In this document: piece by piece, positions 7,503-16,291 of the stretch
Layout of the letters: every line of letters begins with the position of its first letter
How positions within the stretch are numbered: position 1 is the stretch's first letter
Source of the DNA: Tsukamurella sp. M9C
GTDB taxonomy: Bacteria > Actinomycetota > Actinomycetes > Mycobacteriales > Mycobacteriaceae
NCBI RefSeq assembly: GCF_020169415.1
Contig: NZ_JAIULG010000040.1
Coordinates: 1 to 42,929, forward strand
Length of the DNA stretch: 42,929 nt
Direction of reading: 5' to 3'
The notes under the pieces: generated by a model
Seen by the model: the letters and a program-made list of their open reading frames with translations, nothing else
The model's database searches: none
What the model was told of the DNA's origin: nothing
Position numbers and translations under genes: made by a program

Positions 7503-8885
7503 ATGAGTACGCGCGAGGACACCGGCACCGAGGGCGATCAGCTCGGCACCAGTCTCAAACCCCGGCACATCACGATGATCTCGATCGCGGGCGTCATCGG
7601 CGCGGGCCTGTTCGTGGGTTCGGCGAACGCGATCAAGCTGGCGGGGCCGGCGGTGCTGATCTCCTACAGCCTCGCCGGGCTGCTCGTGATCCTGGTGATG
7701 CGGATGCTCGGCGAGATGGCGACCGCGCACCCGGACACGGGCTCCTTCTCGACCTACGCCGAGCGGGCGCTGGGCCGCTGGGCGGGCTGCAGCATCGGGT
7801 GGCTGTACTGGCTGTTCTGGGTGCTGGTGATCCCCGTCGAGGCGACCGCCGCCGCGGTGATCCTGTCGAAGACGGTCGGCGGCCCGCAGTGGTCGTGGGC
7901 ACTGCTGGTGGTGGTGCTCCTCACCGTGACGAACCTGTTCTCCGTCGGCAACTACGGCGAGTTCGAGTTCTGGTTCGCGCTGATCAAGGTTCTCGCGATC
8001 GCGGCCTTCCTGGTGCTGGGCGCGCTCGCGATCTTCGGGCTGCTGCCGGGCTCGGGGGTCTCCGGCGTGAGCCATCTCTGGGACACCGGCGGGTTCATGC
8101 CGAACGGGGCCGGGGCGGTGATCGCGGCGATGCTCACGACCATGTTCACGTTCATGGGCTCGGAGATCGTGACGATCGCCGCCGCCGAATCGCCCGAGCC
8201 GGCCAAGGGCATCACCAAGGCCGTGAACTCGGTGGTCTGGCGGATCTGCCTGTTCTACATCGGCTCGATCTTCGTGGTGGTGGCCCTCGTCCCGTGGAAC
8301 ACCCTCGACTCGGCGACGGGGTCGTACCAGGCGGTCCTGCAGGCCATGAACATCCCGGCCGCCGCGGGGATCATGGACGTCGTGGTCCTCGTAGCCGTCG
8401 CGTCGTGCCTCAACAGCGCGCTCTACACCGCCTCGCGGATGCTGTACTCGCTCGCCAGCCGCGGCGACGCTCCCCGGGCCGCGGGCCGGACCACGAAGCG
8501 GGGCGTCCCCGCGGTCGCGGTCCTGGCGTCGATGATCCTCGGCTTCCTCGCGGTGATCGGCAACTACGTGCTGCCCGAGAAGCTGTTCGGCTACCTCCTG
8601 GCCACGACGGGCGCGGTGGCCCTGTTCGTCTACCTGGTCATCGCGATCAGCCAGATCGCCCTGCGCCGCCGGGAGAGCACCCCGTCGCCGCTGCGCATGT
8701 GGTTCTTCCCGTGGGCGACGTACGCGGTGATCGCCTTCATCGTCTTCGTCATCGTCGCGATGATCGTCGACCCGGACCAGCGCAGCGCGGTCGGCCTGTC
8801 GACGGCGCTGGCCGTGATCGTGGTCGCCGCCAGCGTCGCGCATCAGAAGCGCATGGAACGACGGTCCGCCGTCACCTCGCGCTGA
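7503..8885 (+). CDS. amino acid permease (APC family, GabP/AnsP-like)
   Basis: A 460-residue inner-membrane transporter of the amino acid-polyamine-organocation superfamily. It starts with a short hydrophilic tail, then LKPRHITMISIAGVIGAGLF, the consensus TM1 with its glycine-rich break, and shows about 12 hydrophobic segments. TFMGSEIVTIAAAESPEPAKG matches the conserved TM6 loop of GABA/asparagine/aromatic permeases. Substrate cannot be fixed; GABA, asparagine or another neutral amino acid is likely. It probably works as a proton symporter. It is monocistronic, with its own leaderless-type promoter and a hairpin after the stop. Confidence 0.9.
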   Translation: MSTREDTGTEGDQLGTSLKPRHITMISIAGVIGAGLFVGSANAIKLAGPAVLISYSLAGLLVILVMRMLGEMATAHPDTGSFSTYAERALGRWAGCSIGWLYWLFWVLVIPVEATAAAVILSKTVGGPQWSWALLVVVLLTVTNLFSVGNYGEFEFWFALIKVLAIAAFLVLGALAIFGLLPGSGVSGVSHLWDTGGFMPNGAGAVIAAMLTTMFTFMGSEIVTIAAAESPEPAKGITKAVNSVVWRICLFYIGSIFVVVALVPWNTLDSATGSYQAVLQAMNIPAAAGIMDVVVLVAVASCLNSALYTASRMLYSLASRGDAPRAAGRTTKRGVPAVAVLASMILGFLAVIGNYVLPEKLFGYLLATTGAVALFVYLVIAISQIALRRRESTPSPLRMWFFPWATYAVIAFIVFVIVAMIVDPDQRSAVGLSTALAVIVVAASVAHQKRMERRSAVTSR

Positions 8886-8914
8886 GCGCGGAGGGGCGTC
8901 GGCGAATCCGCCGT

Positions 8915-8934
8915 GCGCCCCGCGGGCGGGGCGC
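8915..8934 (+). terminator. hairpin after amino acid permease
   Basis: GCGCCCCGC / GCGGGGCGC, a nine-bp GC stem with a GG turn, 30 bases after the stop. No T-tract. Confidence 0.5.
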
Positions 8935-8998
8935 GCCGGGCCTACGGTGGACACAACGGGTTGGCCAGGGCGCGCGGACGTGGGCTGTGTCTCAACAC

Positions 8999-9027
8999 TT
9001 GGGATCGGAGGCGATCTCTACTACCAT
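8999..9027 (+). promoter_or_regulatory. cydA promoter (-35 TTGGGA, 17 bp, -10 TACCAT)
   Basis: TTGGGA at 8999-9004 and TACCAT at 9022-9027 are separated by exactly 17 bases, one of the best -35/-10 pairs in the window. The predicted transcript starts near 9034 with a leader of about 70 bases. The -10 element lies inside the first of two dyads. Confidence 0.6.
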
Positions 9028-9054
9028 CGGTAGTAATTACTACTGAACGTAGTA
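9019..9054. promoter_or_regulatory. two tandem dyad operators TACTAC-N5-GTAGTA
   Basis: TACTACCATCGGTAGTA (9019-9035; seven-bp arms) and TACTACTGAACGTAGTA (9038-9054; six-bp arms) are two copies of one 17-bp dyad whose centres lie 19 bp apart, close to two helical turns. The first covers the -10 and the second the start of the transcript, an arrangement expected for a cooperative repressor. TACTAC/GTAGTA half-sites resemble sites of BlaI/MecI-type winged-helix repressors in actinobacteria; that link is an inference from memory of the motif. Confidence 0.75.
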
Positions 9055-9103
9055 GAAGGGTCGGCGACGATGCCGGCCCGACCCCTCGGCCCAGGGAGTA
9101 CGC

Positions 9104-10609
9104 ATGACCGCGTTGGACATCGCCCGCTGGCAGTTCGGCATGACCACGGTGATGCATTTCATCCTGGTGCCGCTCACGATCGGCCTCGCGCCGATGGTCG
9201 CCACCATGCAGACCCTCTGGCTGGTGACGGGGAAGCAGGCTTGGCTCAAGGCCACGAACTTCTTCGGCAAGCTCTTCCTCATCAACTTCGCACTGGGCGT
9301 GGCCACCGGCATCGTCCAGGAGTTCCAGTTCGGCATGGCCTGGAGCGAGTACAGCAAGTTCGTCGGCGACGTCTTCGGCGCACCGCTCGCGCTCGAGGGC
9401 CTCGTCGCCTTCTTCATGGAGTCGACCTTCCTCGGCCTGTGGATCTTCGGCTGGACGCGGCTGCCGAAACTCGTGCACCTGGGCTGCATCTGGATGGTCG
9501 CGCTCGGCGTGAACGCCTCCGCCTTCTTCATCATCGCCGCGAACTCCTGGATGCAGCACCCCGTGGGCGCCACCTTCAACCCGGAGAAGAACCGCGCCGA
9601 GCTCACGAGCATCTGGGAGGTGCTCACCAACTCGACCACCCTCGCGGCGTTCCCGCACACCGTCTTCGGCGCGTGGCTCACCGCCGGCACCTTCGTCGCC
9701 GCGATCGGCGGCTGGTGGATGGTGCGGGGCATGCGCAAGGGCGACCCCGACGCGATCGAGCTGGCGCAGTCGATGCGTCCCGTCACCCGCTTCGGTCTCG
9801 GCGTCATGATCGTCTCGGCCGTGGGCCTGGGCATCACCGGCGACGCGCAGGCCAAGCTCATGTTCGAGCAGCAACCCATGAAGATGGCCTCGGCGGAATC
9901 GCTCTGCCACACCGAGACCGGCGCCAGCTTCTCCCTGCTCACCATCGGCACGCACAACAACTGCGAGTCGGTGACGCACGTGCTGCAGGTGCCGTACGTG
10001 ACCTCCTTCCTCGCCAACGGCGACCCCAACTCGACGCTCAAGGGCGTCACCGAGCTGCAGGCCGAGGCCGTCGAGAAGTTCGGCCCGGGCGACTACCGCC
10101 CCAACCTCTTCGTCTCGTACTGGGCCTTCCGCGCGATGATGGGCTGGTCGATCGGCTCGGGCGTGCTGGCGCTGGCCGGCCTGTGGGTAACCCGCCGCGG
10201 CCGCGTCCCGAACCAGAAGTGGTTCAGCCGGATCTGCCTCATCGCGCTGCCCACGCCCTTCCTCGCCAACACCTCCGGCTGGGTGTTCACCGAGATGGGC
10301 CGGCAGCCCTGGGTGGTGGTGCCCAACCCGAACGGCGACCCGACGATCCGGCTCACCGTGGGGCAGGCCGTCTCCGGCCACTCCGTGACGATGATGGCCT
10401 TCTCACTCGTCACCTTCGCCGCCGTGTACGGCACGCTCTACCTGCTGTGGTTCTTCCTGCTCCGGCGGTACGTGATCAAGGGCCCGAACCTGCACAGTCC
10501 GCTGGACCCGCCGCACGACGACGATGATCCGCCCGCCGACACCGACGCCCCCGAGGGCGCGGAGCCGGGCCGGAAGGCATCGTCGGACCACCTCTCCTTC
10601 GCGTACTAG
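9104..10609 (+). CDS. cydA: cytochrome bd ubiquinol/menaquinol oxidase subunit I
   Basis: Subunit I of the cytochrome bd terminal oxidase, an integral membrane quinol oxidase with high oxygen affinity that does not pump protons. The 501-residue protein begins DIARWQFGMTTVMHFILVPL, with the N-terminal histidine (His18) expected as a haem ligand. The quinol-site GRQPW motif is present (TEMGRQPWVVV). Nine or so membrane segments are visible, with a fairly short Q-loop as in other actinobacteria. AGGGAG (9093-9098) lies five bases before ATG 9104. It leads the cydABDC operon; cydB starts nine bases after it. Confidence 0.97.
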   Translation: MTALDIARWQFGMTTVMHFILVPLTIGLAPMVATMQTLWLVTGKQAWLKATNFFGKLFLINFALGVATGIVQEFQFGMAWSEYSKFVGDVFGAPLALEGLVAFFMESTFLGLWIFGWTRLPKLVHLGCIWMVALGVNASAFFIIAANSWMQHPVGATFNPEKNRAELTSIWEVLTNSTTLAAFPHTVFGAWLTAGTFVAAIGGWWMVRGMRKGDPDAIELAQSMRPVTRFGLGVMIVSAVGLGITGDAQAKLMFEQQPMKMASAESLCHTETGASFSLLTIGTHNNCESVTHVLQVPYVTSFLANGDPNSTLKGVTELQAEAVEKFGPGDYRPNLFVSYWAFRAMMGWSIGSGVLALAGLWVTRRGRVPNQKWFSRICLIALPTPFLANTSGWVFTEMGRQPWVVVPNPNGDPTIRLTVGQAVSGHSVTMMAFSLVTFAAVYGTLYLLWFFLLRRYVIKGPNLHSPLDPPHDDDDPPADTDAPEGAEPGRKASSDHLSFAY

Positions 10610-10618
10610 GAGGCCGCC

Positions 10619-11653
10619 ATGACTCTCCCCGACTACTGGTTCCTCGCCATCGGCTTCCTGTTCACCGGCTACTTCGTGCTGGAGGGCTTCGACTTCGGTG
10701 TCGGCATGCTCATGCCGATCCTGGGCCGCAAGCGCTCCCACGCCGACGCCGAGGAGCGCCGCCGCGTGCTGCTCAATACCATCGGCCCCGTCTGGGACGG
10801 CAACGAGGTGTGGCTCATCACCGCGGGCGCGGCGATGTTCGCCGCCTTCCCCGTCTGGTACGCCGAGGTCTTCTCCGGCTTCTACCTCGTGCTGCTCGCG
10901 ATCCTGGTGGGGCTCATCACCCGGGTCTGCGCGATCGAGTGGCGCGGCAAGATCGACGAGCCGCGGTGGCGCGGCTGGGCGGACGTCGGCATCGGCCTCG
11001 GCTCCTGGATCCCCGCCTTCGCGTGGGGCCTGGTCTTCGCGAACATCGTGCACGGCGTCGACCTCGACGAGCGCGGCGGCATGACCAGCGAGGTCTGGGA
11101 CCTGCTCAACCCGTACGGGCTGCTCGGCGGGATCGCGACCCTCGGCCTGTTCCTCCTGCACGGCGCGATCTTCGTCGCGCTCAAGTCCGACGGTGACGTC
11201 CGGGTGGACGCCCGGAGCCTCGCCGTGCGGATGTGGCTGCCCGTCACCGCGATCGGCGCCGTCTTCGCGGTGTGGACGCAGCTCGAGCACGGCAAGCCGT
11301 GGACCTGGGCGATGGTGGTCCTGGCCGCCGCCGGCCTGCTGGCCGCGGGGCCGCTCGTCCGCGCCGGGCGGGAGCTCGCGGCGTTCCTCGCGACCTCGCT
11401 GACCGTCATCGGCGTGAGCGTCCTGCTCTTCGGCTCGCTGTTCCCGAACGTGCTCAACGCGACGGACCCGGCCCGCACGATCACCATCGAGGCCGCCGCG
11501 TCCTCGCACTACACCCTGGTCGTGATGTCCTGGTGCACCGTCGTGCTGCTGCCGCTGGTGATGATCTACCAGGCGTGGACCTACTGGGTGTTCCGCCAGC
11601 GGATCTCCGTCGCGCAGATCCCGCCGTCGATCGGCCTCAGCCCCCGTGCCTGA
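10619..11653 (+). CDS. cydB: cytochrome bd oxidase subunit II
   Basis: Subunit II of cytochrome bd, a membrane protein that pairs with CydA and stabilises the haem b595/d site. The 344-residue protein opens with LPDYWFLAIGFLFTGYFVLE and the conserved GFDFGVGMLMP, then WDGNEVWLITAGAAMFAAFP, all diagnostic of CydB. Eight or nine hydrophobic segments are visible. AGGAGG lies directly before the ATG at 10619. The stop overlaps the cydD GTG by eight bases, giving translational coupling. Confidence 0.97.
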   Translation: MTLPDYWFLAIGFLFTGYFVLEGFDFGVGMLMPILGRKRSHADAEERRRVLLNTIGPVWDGNEVWLITAGAAMFAAFPVWYAEVFSGFYLVLLAILVGLITRVCAIEWRGKIDEPRWRGWADVGIGLGSWIPAFAWGLVFANIVHGVDLDERGGMTSEVWDLLNPYGLLGGIATLGLFLLHGAIFVALKSDGDVRVDARSLAVRMWLPVTAIGAVFAVWTQLEHGKPWTWAMVVLAAAGLLAAGPLVRAGRELAAFLATSLTVIGVSVLLFGSLFPNVLNATDPARTITIEAAASSHYTLVVMSWCTVVLLPLVMIYQAWTYWVFRQRISVAQIPPSIGLSPRA

Positions 11654-13250
11654 CACCCGGGCCCCCGTCGACCCGCGGCTGCTCCGGTACGCGCGCAGCT
11701 CGCGCGGGTTGATGGTGACCGTGATCGCCTGCGGCGTCGTGGAGACCGCCGCGGTGATCGCGCTGGCCTACGCGCTCGCGACGGCGCTGGCGCGCCTGGT
11801 GACCGGCAACGCGGACGTGACGCAGCCCGTCGTGCTGGCGGTGGCCGCCGTGACGGTACGGGTCGCGGTGAGCCACCTGCGATCCCGCATCGAGCGACGC
11901 TCCGCCGACCGGGTGGTCTCCGAACTGCGGTCCGCCGCACTGGACGCCGTCGGTCCGGGCCGGACCCCCGTCGACCGGGAGGAGCTGCGCACCGCGCTCA
12001 CCCGCGGCCTCGACGACCTTCCGCCCTACCTCACCGGCTACGTCCCCGCCCTCGCGCTGAGCGCCATCGCGACGCCGGTCCTCATCCTCGCGATGTTCCT
12101 CGCGGACTGGGTCTCCGGCGCCATCGCGCTCGGCACCCTCCCGCTGCTGCCGATCTTCATGGTGCTCATCGGCCTGCTCACCCGCGACCGCACGCGGCGC
12201 CGCCTGGACGCGATGTCGCGGCTCTCCGCGCGGCTGCTCGACCTCGTGGCCGGCCTGCCCACGCTGCGGGCCCTGGGCCGCGAGCGCGGACCCGAGCGCA
12301 CGGTCCGCGACCTCGGCGCGCGCAACGAGACCGAGACGATGGGCGCGCTGCGGATCGCGTTCCTCTCGTCCTTCGCGCTCGAACTGCTCGCCACCCTGTG
12401 CGTCGCCCTCGTCGCGGTGAGCATCGGCCTGCGGCTCGTCTACGGCGAGATGACCCTGTTCGCCGGTGTTTTCGCGCTGATCCTCGCGCCCGAGGTGTAC
12501 CGGCCGCTGCGCGCGGTCGGCGCCGGCTTCCACGCCGCCGAGCAGGGGCTCGAGGCCACCGGCCGGGTCTTCGCCCTGCTCGACGCCCCCGCGCCCGCCG
12601 CGGTGCGCGGCACCGCGCGCCCGGGCGTGCTCGTCGCCCGCGGCGTCACGGTCGACGGGCGGGACGGGGCGGCACCGTCGGGCTTCGACGGTGCCTTCGC
12701 CCCCGGCCGGCTCACCGTGCTCACCGGGCCCAACGGCTCGGGCAAGTCCACGCTGCTCACCGTCCTGGCGGGCCTCGCGGCGCCGGACGCGGGCGAGGTC
12801 ACCGTCGACGGTGCGCCGCTCGCCGGGGGCCCGGAGTGGTGGGCGCACGTGGCGTGGTGCCCGCAGCACCCGTACCTGGAGCCCGGCACCCTGGAACACA
12901 ACTTCACGCTGCTGGGCGCCCCCGCAACGGATTCCGTGCCCGAGGTGCTCGCCGCGACCGGCCTCGAGGAGGTGATCGCGGAGCGCGGCTGGGAGCGGCC
13001 CGTCGGCACCGGCGGGGCCGGGCTGTCCGCCGGGCAACGGCAGCGGCTCGCGCTGGCCCGCACCCTCGCGCTCGGCCGGGACGTGCTGCTCTTCGACGAG
13101 CCCACCGCGCACCTCGACGAGGAGCTCGCCGCGCGCGTCCTCGCCGAGCTGCGCGCCCGCGCGGACGCCGGCGCGACCGTCGTGGTCGCGGCGCACGACC
13201 CGCAGGTGCTCGCCGCCGCCGACGAGGTGCTGGAGGTGACGCGTGCATGA
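11646..13250 (+). CDS. cydD: heterodimeric ABC transporter CydD subunit
   Basis: One half of the CydDC ABC transporter needed for cytochrome bd assembly; in E. coli it is linked to haem and reduced thiol movement across the membrane. The 534-residue protein has about six membrane segments in residues 20-290 and one ATPase domain with Walker A GPNGSGKST, signature LSAGQ and Walker B VLLFDEPTAHLD. Start: GTG 11646 overlaps cydB by eight bases, and cydD overlaps cydC by eight bases. Encoding the halves separately is the common actinobacterial and proteobacterial form; some relatives fuse them. Confidence 0.93.
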   Translation: MPDTRAPVDPRLLRYARSSRGLMVTVIACGVVETAAVIALAYALATALARLVTGNADVTQPVVLAVAAVTVRVAVSHLRSRIERRSADRVVSELRSAALDAVGPGRTPVDREELRTALTRGLDDLPPYLTGYVPALALSAIATPVLILAMFLADWVSGAIALGTLPLLPIFMVLIGLLTRDRTRRRLDAMSRLSARLLDLVAGLPTLRALGRERGPERTVRDLGARNETETMGALRIAFLSSFALELLATLCVALVAVSIGLRLVYGEMTLFAGVFALILAPEVYRPLRAVGAGFHAAEQGLEATGRVFALLDAPAPAAVRGTARPGVLVARGVTVDGRDGAAPSGFDGAFAPGRLTVLTGPNGSGKSTLLTVLAGLAAPDAGEVTVDGAPLAGGPEWWAHVAWCPQHPYLEPGTLEHNFTLLGAPATDSVPEVLAATGLEEVIAERGWERPVGTGGAGLSAGQRQRLALARTLALGRDVLLFDEPTAHLDEELAARVLAELRARADAGATVVVAAHDPQVLAAADEVLEVTRA

Positions 13251-14820
13251 CCTGCTGATCTGCCTGCGGGCCATGCGGACCCGTCCGCTCGCCGTGCTCG
13301 GCGCGGTGGGCGCGGGCGTGCTCACGGCCGCCAGCGCCCTCGCGCTGGCGGGGCTCTCCGCGTGGCTCATCACCAAGGCGTGGACGATGCCGCCCGTGCT
13401 GGCGCTCTCGCTCGCCGTGACCTCCGTGCGCGGGCTCGGCATCACCCGCGGGCTGATGCGTTACGTCGAGCGGCTCGCGTCGCACCGGCTCGCGCTGCGC
13501 GGGCTCACCGAGCTGCGGGCCGCGCTGTACCTGCGGCTCGCCGGGGCCGCGCCGGCGGAGTCCGTGCGGCTCTCCGGCGGCGAGCTGCTCGCCCGCACCG
13601 GCGCCGACGTCGACGCGGTCGGCGATGCGCTGGTGCGCACCGTGATCCCCGCCGCGGTCGCGGCGACGGTCTCGGTCGCGGCCACCGCCTGGATGTGGTT
13701 CCTCGATCCCCGCGCCGGGATCGCGCTCGCGGTCTGCCTGCTGGCGGCGGGGCTCGTCGCGCCGTGGCTGACCGCGCGCGCCACCCGCGACCGCGCGGCC
13801 GCGGAGGCCGCGGGCAGCGAGGCCTTCGGCGCCGCGGCCTCGGCCGTGCTCGACCACGCGGGGGAGCTCGCCGTCGCGGGCCGGCTGGACGAGGTGCGGG
13901 CCCGCGCCGCCCGCGCCGAGGACGCCCGACGGTCCGCCGTCGACCGCGCGGCCCGCACCGGCGCGCTGGCGGACGCGGCGATCCCGCTCGCCGTCGGCGT
14001 CGCCGTGGTCGCCGCGCTGCTCGTCGCCGTCGCCCGGATCGACTCGGCGGCCGCGACCACCCTCGGCATCCTCATCCTGCTGCCGCTCAGCGCCTTCGAG
14101 GCCGTCTCCGTGCTGCCCGACGCGGCGCGGCAGTACGTGCGCTCCGCCGACGCTGCGGGCCGGCTCGCGCCCCTGCTGACCCTGCCCTCGGTGCCGGCCG
14201 GCACCGTCCCGGTCGCCCCGCACCCGCGGCTGGAGCTGGGCGCGCTGGCGCTCGACCCCGGCGACCGCCTGGCGGTGCGCGGCGCCTCCGGGGCGGGCAA
14301 GACGACCCTGCTGCTCGCCCTCGCGGGTCTCGACGACCGCGGCGGCGAGGTCCTCGTCGACGGGACGCCCGCGCGCGACTGCGCGGACCTGCCCGCGTCG
14401 GTGGGCTTCTTCGGCGAGGCCGCCCACGTCTTCGCGACGACGGTGGCGGAGAACTGCCGCGTGGCGCGCGGCGACGCCACCGACGCCGAGATCGACGCGG
14501 CCCTGCGCCGGGTCGGGTTGGGGGAGTGGATCGACGGCCTGCCGGACGGCGTGCGGACCCCGCTGGAGCACGGCGCCGACTCGCTCTCCGGCGGCCAGCG
14601 CCGCCGGCTGCTCCTGGCGCGGGCGCTGCTCAGCCCCGCGGGCGTCGTCCTGCTGGACGAGCCGACCGAGCACCTGGACGCCGCCGACGCGGAGCGGCTC
14701 CTCGCCGAGATCCTCGACCCCGCCGGGCTGTTCCCCGGGCGCACCGTCGTCGTGGCGGGGCACGCGGAGCCGCCCGCGGGCGTGCGTCAGTGGGAGATGG
14801 ACCGGCTCAGGTCCGCGTAG
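13243..14820 (+). CDS. cydC: heterodimeric ABC transporter CydC subunit
   Basis: Second half of CydDC. The 525-residue protein has an N-terminal membrane domain (LLICLRAMRTRPLAVLGAVG onward, six segments) and an ATPase domain with Walker A GASGAGKTT, signature LSGGQ and Walker B VVLLDEPTEHLD. Start: GTG 13243, inside the last codons of cydD. Its last 34 bases are antisense to the end of the convergent SDR gene, so the two coding regions overlap tail to tail. No terminator hairpin is visible at the overlap. Confidence 0.93.
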   Translation: MHDLLICLRAMRTRPLAVLGAVGAGVLTAASALALAGLSAWLITKAWTMPPVLALSLAVTSVRGLGITRGLMRYVERLASHRLALRGLTELRAALYLRLAGAAPAESVRLSGGELLARTGADVDAVGDALVRTVIPAAVAATVSVAATAWMWFLDPRAGIALAVCLLAAGLVAPWLTARATRDRAAAEAAGSEAFGAAASAVLDHAGELAVAGRLDEVRARAARAEDARRSAVDRAARTGALADAAIPLAVGVAVVAALLVAVARIDSAAATTLGILILLPLSAFEAVSVLPDAARQYVRSADAAGRLAPLLTLPSVPAGTVPVAPHPRLELGALALDPGDRLAVRGASGAGKTTLLLALAGLDDRGGEVLVDGTPARDCADLPASVGFFGEAAHVFATTVAENCRVARGDATDAEIDAALRRVGLGEWIDGLPDGVRTPLEHGADSLSGGQRRRLLLARALLSPAGVVLLDEPTEHLDAADAERLLAEILDPAGLFPGRTVVVAGHAEPPAGVRQWEMDRLRSA

Positions 14821-15614
14821 CGCTCGGCCTCCGCGTGCTGGGCCTCCGTCGCGCGCAGGATCGCGTGCAGCGCATCCTTCCCGAGGTAGAGGCGCGTCGG
14901 CGGGTCGGGCATCGCCGCGACAGCGACGAGCGCCCGCGCCAGGAGCGCGGGGTCGCCGCCCTGGTTGTGGTTGAGCCGGTCGAGCGCGGCGAGGGTGCCG
15001 GCGACGGCGGCGTAGTCGTCGATGGCGGTCGCGGGGCGGCGGCTCGACGAGGCGTCGAGGAAGTCGGTGCGCACCCCGCCCGGGCAGATCGCGACGGCGT
15101 GCAGCCCGAGCGGCGCTATCTCTGCGGCGAGGGCCTCGGTGAGCAGGAGGACCGCGGCCTTGGACGCGCTGTAGATCCCCTGCGCGGGGCCGGTGACGCT
15201 CGCGGAGATCGACGCCAGGTTGAGGATCCGTCCCGACCGGCGCGCCCGCATGCCCGGGAGCACCGCCTGCGTGACCGCGAGGACGCCGAAGACGTTGACG
15301 TCGAAGTTCGCCCGCACGTCGTCGAGCGCGACCTCCTCGACCGCGCCGAGCAGCGAGTAGCCGGCGTTGTTGACCAGCACGTCGATGCGGCCGAGCTCCT
15401 GCTCGACCCGCGCGACGGCGCGGCGCACGTCCGCCTCGTCGGTGATCCGCATCGGCAGGGCCAGGACGTTCGGGTCGTCGAGTTCGGCCGCGAGCTTCTC
15501 GGGGCTGCGGGTGGTGGCGGCGACGCGGGCGCCGCTCGCGAGCGCTGCCTTCACCACCTCGAGGCCGATGCCCTTGGACGCTCCGGTCACCAGCCACACG
15601 GGGGAGTCGCTCAT
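14787..15614 (-). CDS. short-chain dehydrogenase/reductase
   Basis: A 275-residue classical SDR oxidoreductase. The NAD(P)-binding TGASKGIG is at residues 10-17, the structural NNAG motif follows IDVLV, and the catalytic Tyr-Lys pair is in YSASKAAV, preceded by the serine of NLASIS. The arginine just after the first glycine loop region (TTRSPEK) suggests NADP(H) preference. The substrate is unknown. Start ATG 15614 gives the normal SDR N-terminus MSDSPVWLVTGAS. The gene lies 23 bases downstream of the TetR gene on the same strand, and its 3' end overlaps cydC by 34 bases on the opposite strand. Confidence 0.9.
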   Translation of the reverse strand: MSDSPVWLVTGASKGIGLEVVKAALASGARVAATTRSPEKLAAELDDPNVLALPMRITDEADVRRAVARVEQELGRIDVLVNNAGYSLLGAVEEVALDDVRANFDVNVFGVLAVTQAVLPGMRARRSGRILNLASISASVTGPAQGIYSASKAAVLLLTEALAAEIAPLGLHAVAICPGGVRTDFLDASSSRRPATAIDDYAAVAGTLAALDRLNHNQGGDPALLARALVAVAAMPDPPTRLYLGKDALHAILRATEAQHAEAERYADLSRSISH

Positions 15615-15637
15615 GACCCCATGGTGCTCCGCCGCGC

Positions 15638-16213
15638 TCAGTCGCGCAGGATTCCCGCGATCGCCGCGTCGACCGCGGCCTCGGCGAGCGGCCACTGCTG
15701 ATCGCCCGGCAGGTGGTGCAGCGGCCCGCGCAGGGCCATCTCGGCGAAGCCGTGGACCATCGACCAGCAGGACCAGGTGGCGGACCGTCGGGCCTCCGGG
15801 CGCAGCAGGTCCGCGTGCACCAGGAGGTCCAGGGCCTCCGACAGCGCGACGTACGGCGGGATCCCGTTGAGCGACTCCGGGTCCGGTGCCTCGTCGCCGA
15901 AGAAGCACACCGAGAACCAGCCCGGCTCGGCGAGCGCGAAGGCGATGTAGCCGAGGCCGACGGCCCGCAGGCGCTCGACGGGGCCCTGGCCAGGGCTGAC
16001 GGGCATCGCGTCGGCCATCCGCTGCTCGATCGCGGCGCTCACGGCCCGCAGGAGCGCGAGGCGGTCGGGGAAGTGGCGGTACGCGGCGTTGGGGCTGACC
16101 CCGACCCGGCGGGTGACCTCACGGATGGTCAGCGCCGACGGTCCGCCGGCGCGCGTCACCTCGAGGCCCGCGTCGACCAGCGCCTGCGCCAGGTCACCGT
16201 GGTGGTACGCCAT
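15638..16213 (-). CDS. TetR-family regulator
   Basis: A 191-residue TetR repressor. The N-terminal HTH reads ALTIREVTRRVGVSPNAAYR, followed by HFPDRLALLRAV, the usual helix 4; the ligand domain has the WHG/TetR_C-like pattern ending in AVDAAIAGILRD. Start ATG 16213 gives MAYHHGDLAQALV, a very common start for this subfamily. It is divergent from the PNPOx-fold gene across a 78-base region with repeated TGTGAACAT elements, and upstream of the SDR gene on the same strand, so these three probably form one regulatory module. Confidence 0.9.
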   Translation of the reverse strand: MAYHHGDLAQALVDAGLEVTRAGGPSALTIREVTRRVGVSPNAAYRHFPDRLALLRAVSAAIEQRMADAMPVSPGQGPVERLRAVGLGYIAFALAEPGWFSVCFFGDEAPDPESLNGIPPYVALSEALDLLVHADLLRPEARRSATWSCWSMVHGFAEMALRGPLHHLPGDQQWPLAEAAVDAAIAGILRD

Positions 16214-16245
16214 GCTCTTGTGTCCCCCGTCCCTCAAGTGTACGG

Positions 16246-16278
16246 TGTGAACATAACAGATGTGGACGCTGTGAACAT
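16246..16278. promoter_or_regulatory. repeat-rich operator region between TetR and PNPOx genes
   Basis: TGTGAACAT occurs at 16246-16254 and again at 16270-16278, 24 bases apart. The first copy is also the left arm of an imperfect dyad GTnnACAT-AACAG-ATGTnnAC (16247-16267). The position between divergent genes suggests the binding site of the neighbouring TetR protein. Confidence 0.5.
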
Positions 16279-16291
16279 GCCAGGAGGCGCG

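Noticed and set aside
6483-8954. Very long open frame on the minus strand opposite pabC and the amino acid permease
   Set aside because: It is rich in Arg, Gly, Asp and His without recognisable motifs, a typical shadow of high-GC codon use; both plus-strand genes are clear family members.
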